Assembly: GCF_026151205.1 (NCBI RefSeq)
Contig: NC_087081.1
Location: forward strand, 9,171,246 to 9,235,245
Direction: 5' to 3'
Source of the DNA: Bolinopsis microptera
Lineage: Eukaryota > Ctenophora > Tentaculata > Lobata > Bolinopsidae
Length of the DNA stretch: 64,000 nucleotides
A program made the position numbers and the translations under genes. Positions 11,901 through 23,900 of the stretch are shown here, piece after piece (the stretch's first letter is position 1; each line of letters opens with the position of its first letter). The notes below the pieces were generated by a model that worked only from the letters and a program-made list of their open reading frames with translations, was not told the DNA's origin and ran no database searches.

Positions 11901-14900
11901 GTTAGCGCTTTAACGTGACATTATGATGAGGGTATGTGCGGTTAACGCTTTAACGTGGCATTATGATGAGGGTATGTGCGGTTAACGCTTTAACGTGACA
12001 TTATGATGAGGGTATGTGCGGTTAACGCTTTAACGTGACATTATGATGAGGGTATGTGCGTTTAACGCTTTAACGTGACATTATGATGAGGGTATGTGCG
12101 GTTAACGTGACATTGTCACTTTAATATAACGTGACATTATGATGAGGGTATGTGCGGTTAACGCTTTAACGTGACATTATGATGAGGGTATGTGCGGTTA
12201 ACGCTTTAACGTGACATTATGATGAGGGTATGTGCGGTTAACGCTTTAACGTGACATTATGATGAGGGTATGTGCGGTTAACGTGAAATTGTCACTTTAA
12301 TATAACGAAACTTTTCCTTCGAATATCCAAATGTAAGGGTAGTGAAACGGGGTTCAATATTCTGGGAGTTTATTATTAATGTATAATCCCGCAGTTGAGA
12401 TCTCACAGTAACGTACTGCGAATATACGGTTACACGGACGAACCTGATCAGCTGGCTTTAGTCATTGAGTTTGCTGCGTTCGGTAGTTTGGATAAGCTTC
12501 TTATAGTAAGTTGTTACAGTTGTTACGTGTTGTTACAGTTGTTACAGTTGTTACAGTTGTTACAGTGGCACGTGAGCTTTGAACACTGGTATTTGATACA
12601 ATTTGGCTAACTTTTTTTAAATGATAATCTGAACGACTTGTTATTCTGAACGACTTGTTATTCGAATATAACTATGAATTATGATACACATTTCAGGAAG
12701 CAAGAAAGATGAAGTCAGATGGTTATTTAATGCCTAATGAGCAGATTGAAAACCCGATAAAAGCGTTTGAGTCTAAGCATATTATAGAATTTAGCAGGCA
12801 AATATCTGATGGGATGGACTATGTAGGCAGAAATCAGGTAACTTGATATAACGTTTATATTTTAAACAACCCAATATTATTTAAAATTATAATAGTATTA
12901 TACATTCTGGCAATAAAAGCGATTAAACATCTAACAAGCCTAGAGCAGCAGTTTTTATAAACCTTTAATAATACTTTACATACTTTACATACTTTACATA
13001 CTTTACATGCTTTACATACTTTACATACTTTACATACTTTACATGCTTTACATGCTTTACATACTTTACATACTTTACATACTTTACATACTTTACATAC
13101 TTTACATACTTTACAGGCTTTACATTTAACTAACTCTGTCCAAGATTGTACATCGTGATCTGGCCGCAAGGAATGTAGTAGTGTCAGGAGACGGCGGAGA
13201 TTACGTGTTAAAGATAACAGACTTTGGTCTGGCTAGGGAAATAAGCGACGGTTTGTAACGCTTGTAACGCTTGTAACACTTACATTCTCTTTTGTTCATG
13301 ATCATCCGTTTTTAAACTTACTCGGCTACCAATGGTTAAATTGATTCCAGATATTATGAACGATTCGGGTTCGTATTATTGAATAGACTGGATAAATATT
13401 CAATATTAAATAATGATAAATCTCTCTCCCTCAGATGGGTTTTATGAACGAGTAGAAGGAAAAGAAATCCCAATAAAATGGACAGCACCAGAAAGTTTAA
13501 GAGGCAACATTTACACCTCCAAAAGCGATGTTTGGTCGTACGGGATCACATTATGGGAGATCTGTACCTTAGGGGGCGAGCCCTACGCTGGGTACAACAA
13601 TGCAGAAACCATGGAGAATGTGAGAACGGGGTATCGGTTACAAAAGCCACCCTCCTGTAACATTGAATTGTAAGACTTCTTTACTTTCTCACTATTCTTT
13701 GTATTTGCTTTAGGATCTGAGAATTTGTTTAGGCAATGGGACTAATTGTATCCTATAATATCATTATTATACCGCAATATTGCATTTGTCTCGCTTAAAT
13801 TGTCCATACAAGATGTTAAGGTTAAAGTCACATAGCTAATAAATCACTTTATTAATGACTAACTGATCAATTAATTAATTACCCAATTAATACTGTTCAG
13901 GTATGAGCTAATGACGAGATGTTGGCTTGAGTCCCCTGAAGAGAGACCTACCTTCGCGCACATATTAACTCAGCTTACTAGCTACTCTCAAAAACCATCA
14001 GTATGTATAGTATAGTATTGTATAGTATTGTATAGTATTGTATAGTATTGTATAGTATTGTATAGTATTGTATAGTATTGTATAGTATTGTATAGTATTG
14101 TATAGTATTGTATAGTATTGTATAGTATTGTATAGTATTGTATAGTATTGTATAGTATTGTATAGTATTGTATAGTATTGTATAGTATTGTATAGTATTG
14201 TATAGTATTGTATAGTATTGTATAGTATTGTATAGTATTGTATAGTATTGTATAGTATTGTATAGTATTGTATAGTATTGTATAGTATTGTATAGTATTG
14301 TATAGTATTGTATAGTATTGTATAGTATTGTATAGCATTGTATAACATTGTATAGTATTGTATAGTATTGTATAGTATTGTATAGTATTGTGTAGTATTG
14401 TATAGTATTGTATAGTATTGTATAGTATTGTATAGTATTGTATATTATTGTATAGTATTGTATAGTATTGTATAGTATTGTATAGTAGACCCTGATCATT
14501 AGAAACACCCCTAAAAGTTCGTTTTTGAAAAAAAATGTAAAACATCCGTAATTTCTTTTCTGTTTTAGTTTTGCATTTAATTTTTTGTATGCGTATAGAA
14601 AATTAATACGGCTTAAAAATGAGATGTCCGGCGACCTCCTAGCTCACTCACAAGACTCAGTAGGAGTGATTGAACTGCGAGGGACAATTGAGGCTAACGA
14701 ATTTACTCATTATTTTCAAAAAAGAACATTCTCGTGTTACGTCCATGATATCCAAGTTGCAAGTATAATCCATAGTGATTATACTTGATCGAGATCTAAG
14801 CTTTAATTATTCGAGGTGAAAATGAGGCTAACCACCTTTTGAGAGGGTGAAATGAGGCTAACAAGTATACTTTTGTGTATATTTTCGAGATGGTTCGGTA

Positions 14901-17900
14901 TTGTGACTATCTAATATGTCAACAATAAAAATGTATTCATCCTCTTCAAGCTTAACATTTCAGAAATCGCCGAGTCTACTTGTAGGAGGCTAAAATGAGG
15001 CTAATAAAGAATTTGACCGCATTTTAACTTTAATGTACGGAAACATGTTATAGACCCACTATAAAACTTGTAATTGTAGCCCGAAGGTTATTGAGACTTT
15101 ATCGAAACTTATGTGAGGTTGGATTGAGGCTACCTTCCCTCCTTGAGGCAAAATTGAGGCTAACAGATACACTACGCAGAAAAACGTCACTGTGCCAGCT
15201 GTCAAGTAGTTGCTGAGCAGCAGCAGCAGTTAGATGAAGAAAATGAAGTTGAGGAAGGAAATGTATTCTAGAGCTGTTGGCTAGAGTAGGCCCCTTACTT
15301 CTATGGAGCTCTCTGGCCAATTGCTCTGGCAATGCTACCCATGGGGCCATGTAATACCACATGATCTGATATCATGCCAAATTAGACTCTAAACTATAAA
15401 GTATAATAAAAATGGAACTGTTTGAGAAATTTTACAAGGGAAGTCTTTATTTTGCTTGACACATCTCAAACGCAAGGAAATATTTTTAAACAAATTATAA
15501 ATATACATTTTTCCACAAGCTTTAATGTAAGCTGATTAATGCATTAATGAATAAAATTCTACGTCAAGCTGCAGAATAACTCCAATATTTAAATCAATAC
15601 CTCTTCATGGTAGTACAACTGGCGAGAAGGCTCAAAAAAAGCAGTGCAATTAGTTTTGAAATGTGCGATTTTGAAAATAATAAGTGGCTTTCAAAAGGGT
15701 CAAAAGTGGAGTTATATAAAGAAAATAAAAGCATCCAACATTAAAACTATCACTTATAAAATATTACAATAAGCAGGAGTTAGCCTCAATCTTACCTCTC
15801 AAATGAATACAGGTTAGGCAGAAACAATTTGAAATTGAAGGGCTAGTCCGAAGAAGCAGTAGAACAAGAAATGCAATGAACACAACCTTGATAGTTAGCC
15901 TTATTTTACCCTCCATCAAAAGACAGAAAGGGTAGGTGGAGTCTACCATCGACCTAAAGTATCCATATAATGTATACCAGGGCAAAGGATAGTTTAAAGG
16001 ACGTTATTGTTCAAACATAATTCAAAAATCAGAAAAGATCTGTTAGCCTCATTTTACCCTCCATTAGAAGGAAATGGGTGGGCCAGCCTTCGACCTAGAG
16101 CATCCATCTCATGTATACCAGGGCAAAGGATAGTTTAAAGGACGTTATTGTTCAAACATAATTCAAAAATTAGAAAAGATTTGTTAGCCTCATTTCCCCC
16201 TCCATTAGAAGGAAAAAAGGGGTCGGCTGGGCCAGCTTTCAACCTAAAGAATCCATATCATGTATTTTAGGTCAGAGGATACTTGGATACGTTATTATTC
16301 AAATATAATTCACAACTTAGTAATGACTTGTTAGCCTCATTTCCCCCTCCATTAGAAGGAAAAAAGGGGTTGGCTGGGCCAGCCTTCAACTTAGAGCATC
16401 CATCTCATGTAATTTAGGTCAGAGGATACCTTGATAGACGTTATTATTCAAATATAATTTCAAAATTAAAAATAATCTGTTAGCCTCACTTTACCCTCCA
16501 TTAGAAGAAAACAAGGGGTCGGTTGGGCAAGCCTTCGATCTAGAGCATCAATCTCATCTATTTTAGGTCAGAGGATACTTTGATAGACACTATTATTCAA
16601 AAATAATTCAAAAATTAGTAATAACTTGTTAGCCTCATTTTTCCCTCAATTAGTGAAAAAATTTCCCTCTTCTCTCTGGATTCTGAAAGAGTGAGATCTG
16701 ATGAATCGATTAAACATGTTTAAGCTTTTATAGTATGCTTGGAAGGTGTTATTAGGAGACAAAATGTAAATGACTCGTTAGCCTCAATTTGCCCTCGACT
16801 AAATGCTTCAAAACTTTTGTTAATCGAAACAAGATTAGTTGAACTATAGATATATGAAATATCATATGCCTATCTTAAAAGTTCTTCCTGTGACAATCTT
16901 CTAAAGTTAAAATGGGAAAATGTGGTCCATCTCGTGCGAACTTTCCTAATGACCAGGGTCAGTATTGTATAGTATTGTATAGTATTGTATAGTATTGTAT
17001 AGTATTGTATAGTATTGTATAGTATTGTATAGTATTGTATTGTATAGTATTGTATAGTATTGTATATTATTGTATAGTATTGTATAGTATTGTATTGTAT
17101 AGTATTGTATAGTATAGTATTGTATAGTATTGTATAGTATTGTATAGTATTGTATAGTATTGTATAGTATTGTATAGTATTGTATAGTATTGTATAGTAT
17201 TGTATAGTATTGTATAGTATTGTATAGTATTGTATAGTATTGTATAGTATTGTATAGTATTGTATAGTATTGTATAGTATTGTATAGTATTGTATAGTAT
17301 TGTATAGTATTGTATAGTATTGTATAGTATTGTATAGTATTGTATAGTATTGTATAGTATTGTATAGTATTGTATAGCATTGTATAACATTGTATAGCAT
17401 TGTATAGTATTGTATAGTATTGTATAGTATTGTATAGTATTGTATAGTATTGTATAGTATTGTATAGTATTGTATAGTATTGTATAGTATTGTATAGTAT
17501 TGTATAGTATTGTATAGTATTGTATAGTAGACCCTGATCATTAGAAACACCCCTAAAAGTTCGTTTTTGAAAAAAAATGTAAAACATCCGTAATTTCTTT
17601 TCTGTTTTAGTTTTGCATTTAATTTTTTGTATGCGTATAGAAAATTAATACGGCTTAAAAATGAGATGTCCGGCGACCTCCTAGCTCACTCACAAGACTC
17701 AGTAGGAGTGATTGAACTGCGAGGGACAATTGAGGCTAACGAATTTACTCATTATTTTCAAAAAAGAACATTCTCGTGTTACGTCCATGATATCCAAGTT
17801 GCAAGTATAATCCATAGTGATTATACTTGATCGAGATCTAAGCTTTAATTATTCGAGGTGAAAATGAGGCTAACCACCTTTTGAGAGGGTGAAATGAGGC

Positions 17901-20900
17901 TAACAAGTATACTTTTGTGTATATTTTCGAGATGGTTCGGTATTGTGACTATCTAATATGTCAACAATAAAAATGTATTCATCCTCTTCAAGCTTAACAT
18001 TTCAGAAATCGCCGAGTCTACTTGTAGGAGGCTAAAATGAGGCTAATAAAGAATTTGACCGCATTTTAACTTTAATGTACGGAAACATGTTATAGACCCA
18101 CTATAAAACTTGTAATTGTAGCCCGAAGGTTATTGAGACTTTATCGAAACTTATGTGAGGTTGGATTGAGGCTACCTTCCCTCCTTGAGGCAAAATTGAG
18201 GCTAACAGATACACTACGCAGAAAAACGTCACTGTGCCAGCTGTCAAGTAGTTGCTGAGCAGCAGCAGCAGTTAGATGAAGAAAATGAAGTTGAGGAAGG
18301 AAATGTATTCTAGAGCTGTTGGCTAGAGTAGGCCCCTTACTTCTATGGAGCTCTCTGGCCAATTGCTCTGGCAATGCTACCCATGGGGCCATGTAATACC
18401 ACATGATCTGATATCATGCCAAATTAGACTCTAAACTATAAAGTATAATAAAAATGGAACTGTTTGAGAAATTTTACAAGGGAAGTCTTTATTTTGCTTG
18501 ACACATCTCAAACGCAAGGAAATATTTTTAAACAAATTATAAATATACATTTTTCCACAAGCTTTAATGTAAGCTGATTAATGCATTAATGAATAAAATT
18601 CTACGTCAAGCTGCAGAATAACTCCAATATTTAAATCAATACCTCTTCATGGTAGTACAACTGGCGAGAAGGCTCAAAAAAAGCAGTGCAATTAGTTTTG
18701 AAATGTGCGATTTTGAAAATAATAAGTGGCTTTCAAAAGGGTCAAAAGTGGAGTTATATAAAGAAAATAAAAGCATCCAACATTAAAACTATCACTTATA
18801 AAATATTACAATAAGCAGGAGTTAGCCTCAATCTTACCTCTCAAATGAATACAGGTTAGGCAGAAACAATTTGAAATTGAAGGGCTAGTCCGAAGAAGCA
18901 GTAGAACAAGAAATGCAATGAACACAACCTTGATAGTTAGCCTTATTTTACCCTCCATCAAAAGACAGAAAGGGTAGGTGGAGTCTACCATCGACCTAAA
19001 GTATCCATATAATGTATACCAGGGCAAAGGATAGTTTAAAGGACGTTATTGTTCAAACATAATTCAAAAATCAGAAAAGATCTGTTAGCCTCATTTTACC
19101 CTCCATTAGAAGGAAATGGGTGGGCCAGCCTTCGACCTAGAGCATCCATCTCATGTATACCAGGGCAAAGGATAGTTTAAAGGACGTTATTGTTCAAACA
19201 TAATTCAAAAATTAGAAAAGATTTGTTAGCCTCATTTCCCCCTCCATTAGAAGGAAAAAAGGGGTCGGCTGGGCCAGCTTTCAACCTAAAGAATCCATAT
19301 CATGTATTTTAGGTCAGAGGATACTTGGATACGTTATTATTCAAATATAATTCACAACTTAGTAATGACTTGTTAGCCTCATTTCCCCCTCCATTAGAAG
19401 GAAAAAAGGGGTTGGCTGGGCCAGCCTTCAACTTAGAGCATCCATCTCATGTAATTTAGGTCAGAGGATACCTTGATAGACGTTATTATTCAAATATAAT
19501 TTCAAAATTAAAAATAATCTGTTAGCCTCACTTTACCCTCCATTAGAAGAAAACAAGGGGTCGGTTGGGCAAGCCTTCGATCTAGAGCATCAATCTCATC
19601 TATTTTAGGTCAGAGGATACTTTGATAGACACTATTATTCAAAAATAATTCAAAAATTAGTAATAACTTGTTAGCCTCATTTTTCCCTCAATTAGTGAAA
19701 AAATTTCCCTCTTCTCTCTGGATTCTGAAAGAGTGAGATCTGATGAATCGATTAAACATGTTTAAGCTTTTATAGTATGCTTGGAAGGTGTTATTAGGAG
19801 ACAAAATGTAAATGACTCGTTAGCCTCAATTTGCCCTCGACTAAATGCTTCAAAACTTTTGTTAATCGAAACAAGATTAGTTGAACTATAGATATATGAA
19901 ATATCATATGCCTATCTTAAAAGTTCTTCCTGTGACAATCTTCTAAAGTTAAAATGGGAAAATGTGGTCCATCTCGTGCGAACTTTCCTAATGACCAGGG
20001 TCAGTATTGTATAGTATTGTATAGTATTGTATAGTATTGTATAGTATTGTATAGTATTGTATAGTATTGTATAGTATTGTATTGTATAGTATTGTATAGT
20101 ATTGTATATTATTGTATAGTATTGTATAGTATTGTATTGTATAGTATTGTATAGTATAGTATTGTATAGTATTGTATAGTATTGTATAGTATTGTATAGT
20201 ATTGTATAGTATTGTATAGTATTGTATAGTATTGTATAGTATTGTATAGTATTGTATAGTATTGTATAGTATTGTATAGTATTGTATAGTATTGTATAGT
20301 ATTGTATAGTATTGTATAGTATTGTATAGTATTGTATAGTATTGTATAGTATTGTATAGTATTGTATAGTATTGTATAGTATTGTATAGTATTGTATAGT
20401 ATTGTATAGTATTGTATAGCATTGTATAACATTGTATAGCATTGTATAGTATTGTATAGTATTGTATAGTATTGTATAGTATTGTATAGTATTGTATAGT
20501 ATTGTATAGTATTGTATAGTATTGTATAGTATTGTATAGTATTGTATAGTATTGTATAGTATTGTACAGTAGACCCTGATCATTAGAAACACCCCTAAAA
20601 GTTCGTTTTTGAAAAAAAATGTAAAACATCCGTAATTTCTTTTCTGTTTTAGTTTTGCATTTAATTTTTTGTATGCGTATAGAAAATTAATACGGCTTAA
20701 AAATGAGATGTCCGGCGACCTCCTAGCTCACTCACAAGACTCAGTAGGAGTGATTGAACTGCGAGGGACAATTGAGGCTAACGAATTTACTCATTATTTT
20801 CAAAAAAGAACATTCTCGTGTTACGTCCATGATATCCAAGTTGCAAGTATAATCCATAGTGATTATACTTGATCGAGATCTAAGCTTTAATTATTCGAGG

Positions 20901-23900
20901 TGAAAATGAGGCTAACCACCTTTTGAGAGGGTGAAATGAGGCTAACAAGTATACTTTTGTGTATATTTTCGAGATGGTTCGGTATTGTGACTATCTAATA
21001 TGTCAACAATAAAAATGTATTCATCCTCTTCAAGCTTAACATTTCAGAAATCGCCGAGTCTACTTGTAGGAGGCTAAAATGAGGCTAATAAAGAATTTGA
21101 CCGCATTTTAACTTTAATGTACGGAAACATGTTATAGACCCACTATAAAACTTGTAATTGTAGCCCGAAGGTTATTGAGACTTTATCGAAACTTATGTGA
21201 GGTTGGATTGAGGCTACCTTCCCTCCTTGAGGCAAAATTGAGGCTAACAGATACACTACGCAGAAAAACGTCACTGTGCCAGCTGTCAAGTAGTTGCTGA
21301 GCAGCAGCAGCAGTTAGATGAAGAAAATGAAGTTGAGGAAGGAAATGTATTCTAGAGCTGTTGGCTAGAGTAGGCCCCTTACTTCTATGGAGCTCTCTGG
21401 CCAATTGCTCTGGCAATGCTACCCATGGGGCCATGTAATACCACATGATCTGATATCATGCCAAATTAGACTCTAAACTATAAAGTATAATAAAAATGGA
21501 ACTGTTTGAGAAATTTTACAAGGGAAGTCTTTATTTTGCTTGACACATCTCAAACGCAAGGAAATATTTTTAAACAAATTATAAATATACATTTTTCCAC
21601 AAGCTTTAATGTAAGCTGATTAATGCATTAATGAATAAAATTCTACGTCAAGCTGCAGAATAACTCCAATATTTAAATCAATACCTCTTCATGGTAGTAC
21701 AACTGGCGAGAAGGCTCAAAAAAAGCAGTGCAATTAGTTTTGAAATGTGCGATTTTGAAAATAATAAGTGGCTTTCAAAAGGGTCAAAAGTGGAGTTATA
21801 TAAAGAAAATAAAAGCATCCAACATTAAAACTATCACTTATAAAATATTACAATAAGCAGGAGTTAGCCTCAATCTTACCTCTCAAATGAATACAGGTTA
21901 GGCAGAAACAATTTGAAATTGAAGGGCTAGTCCGAAGAAGCAGTAGAACAAGAAATGCAATGAACACAACCTTGATAGTTAGCCTTATTTTACCCTCCAT
22001 CAAAAGACAGAAAGGGTAGGTGGAGTCTACCATCGACCTAAAGTATCCATATAATGTATACCAGGGCAAAGGATAGTTTAAAGGACGTTATTGTTCAAAC
22101 ATAATTCAAAAATCAGAAAAGATCTGTTAGCCTCATTTTACCCTCCATTAGAAGGAAATGGGTGGGCCAGCCTTCGACCTAGAGCATCCATCTCATGTAT
22201 ACCAGGGCAAAGGATAGTTTAAAGGACGTTATTGTTCAAACATAATTCAAAAATTAGAAAAGATTTGTTAGCCTCATTTCCCCCTCCATTAGAAGGAAAA
22301 AAGGGGTCGGCTGGGCCAGCTTTCAACCTAAAGAATCCATATCATGTATTTTAGGTCAGAGGATACTTGGATACGTTATTATTCAAATATAATTCACAAC
22401 TTAGTAATGACTTGTTAGCCTCATTTCCCCCTCCATTAGAAGGAAAAAAGGGGTTGGCTGGGCCAGCCTTCAACTTAGAGCATCCATCTCATGTAATTTA
22501 GGTCAGAGGATACCTTGATAGACGTTATTATTCAAATATAATTTCAAAATTAAAAATAATCTGTTAGCCTCACTTTACCCTCCATTAGAAGAAAACAAGG
22601 GGTCGGTTGGGCAAGCCTTCGATCTAGAGCATCAATCTCATCTATTTTAGGTCAGAGGATACTTTGATAGACACTATTATTCAAAAATAATTCAAAAATT
22701 AGTAATAACTTGTTAGCCTCATTTTTCCCTCAATTAGTGAAAAAATTTCCCTCTTCTCTCTGGATTCTGAAAGAGTGAGATCTGATGAATCGATTAAACA
22801 TGTTTAAGCTTTTATAGTATGCTTGGAAGGTGTTATTAGGAGACAAAATGTAAATGACTCGTTAGCCTCAATTTGCCCTCGACTAAATGCTTCAAAACTT
22901 TTGTTAATCGAAACAAGATTAGTTGAACTATAGATATATGAAATATCATATGCCTATCTTAAAAGTTCTTCCTGTGACAATCTTCTAAAGTTAAAATGGG
23001 AAAATGTGGTCCATCTCGTGCGAACTTTCCTAATGACCAGGGTCAGTATTGTATAGTATTGTATAGTATTGTATAGTATTGTATAGTATTGTATAGTATT
23101 GTATAGTATTGTATAGTATTGTATTGTATAGTATTGTATAGTATTGTATATTATTGTATAGTATTGTATAGTATTGTATTGTATAGTATTGTATAGTATA
23201 GTATTGTATAGTATTGTATAGTATTGTATAGTATTGTATAGTATTGTATAGTATTGTATAGTATTGTATAGTATTGTATAGTATTGTATAGTATTGTATA
23301 GTATTGTATAGTATTGTATTGTATAGTATTGTATAGTATTGTATATTATTGTATAGTATTGTATAGTATTGTATAGTATTGTATAGTTTTGTATAGTATT
23401 GTATAGTATTGTATAGTATTGTATAGTATTGTATAGTATTGTATAGTATTGTATAGTATTGTATAGTATTGTATAGTATTGTATAGTATTGTATAGTATT
23501 GTATAGTATTGTATAGTATTGTAACGGACTATCTGACCGTCTACCATGATCAATTATTGTAAACCTGAGAAGTTTTTAGGATGATAATTATTATCGTTTA
23601 TAAACGTTATAAATGAACGCAAATGGATAGCTCCTTCCAAAATATAGCTATGAGACATATCAACTGATTTGTTAATTGAACCGGTTAAATTAAATAATTG
23701 ATTAATTAGTTACCCATTATTAACCATCTCCACGCTCCCAGGACTATGTCCACATAGAGAGTCTATACGAAACAGACCTAAACCTAACACTGCGGCTCCA
23801 GACCCTGGAACCACCTCCCACCACCACCCCAAGCAACAACCACCACCCCTCCTCGCTGCCCCACACTCCTGTACGTGAGCACGGCGGTGGTGCTGGGTCA

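Noticed and set aside
13978-23553. YTILYNTIQ-type proteins on the minus strand
   Set aside because: Translation of the 10-bp satellite in all three frames.
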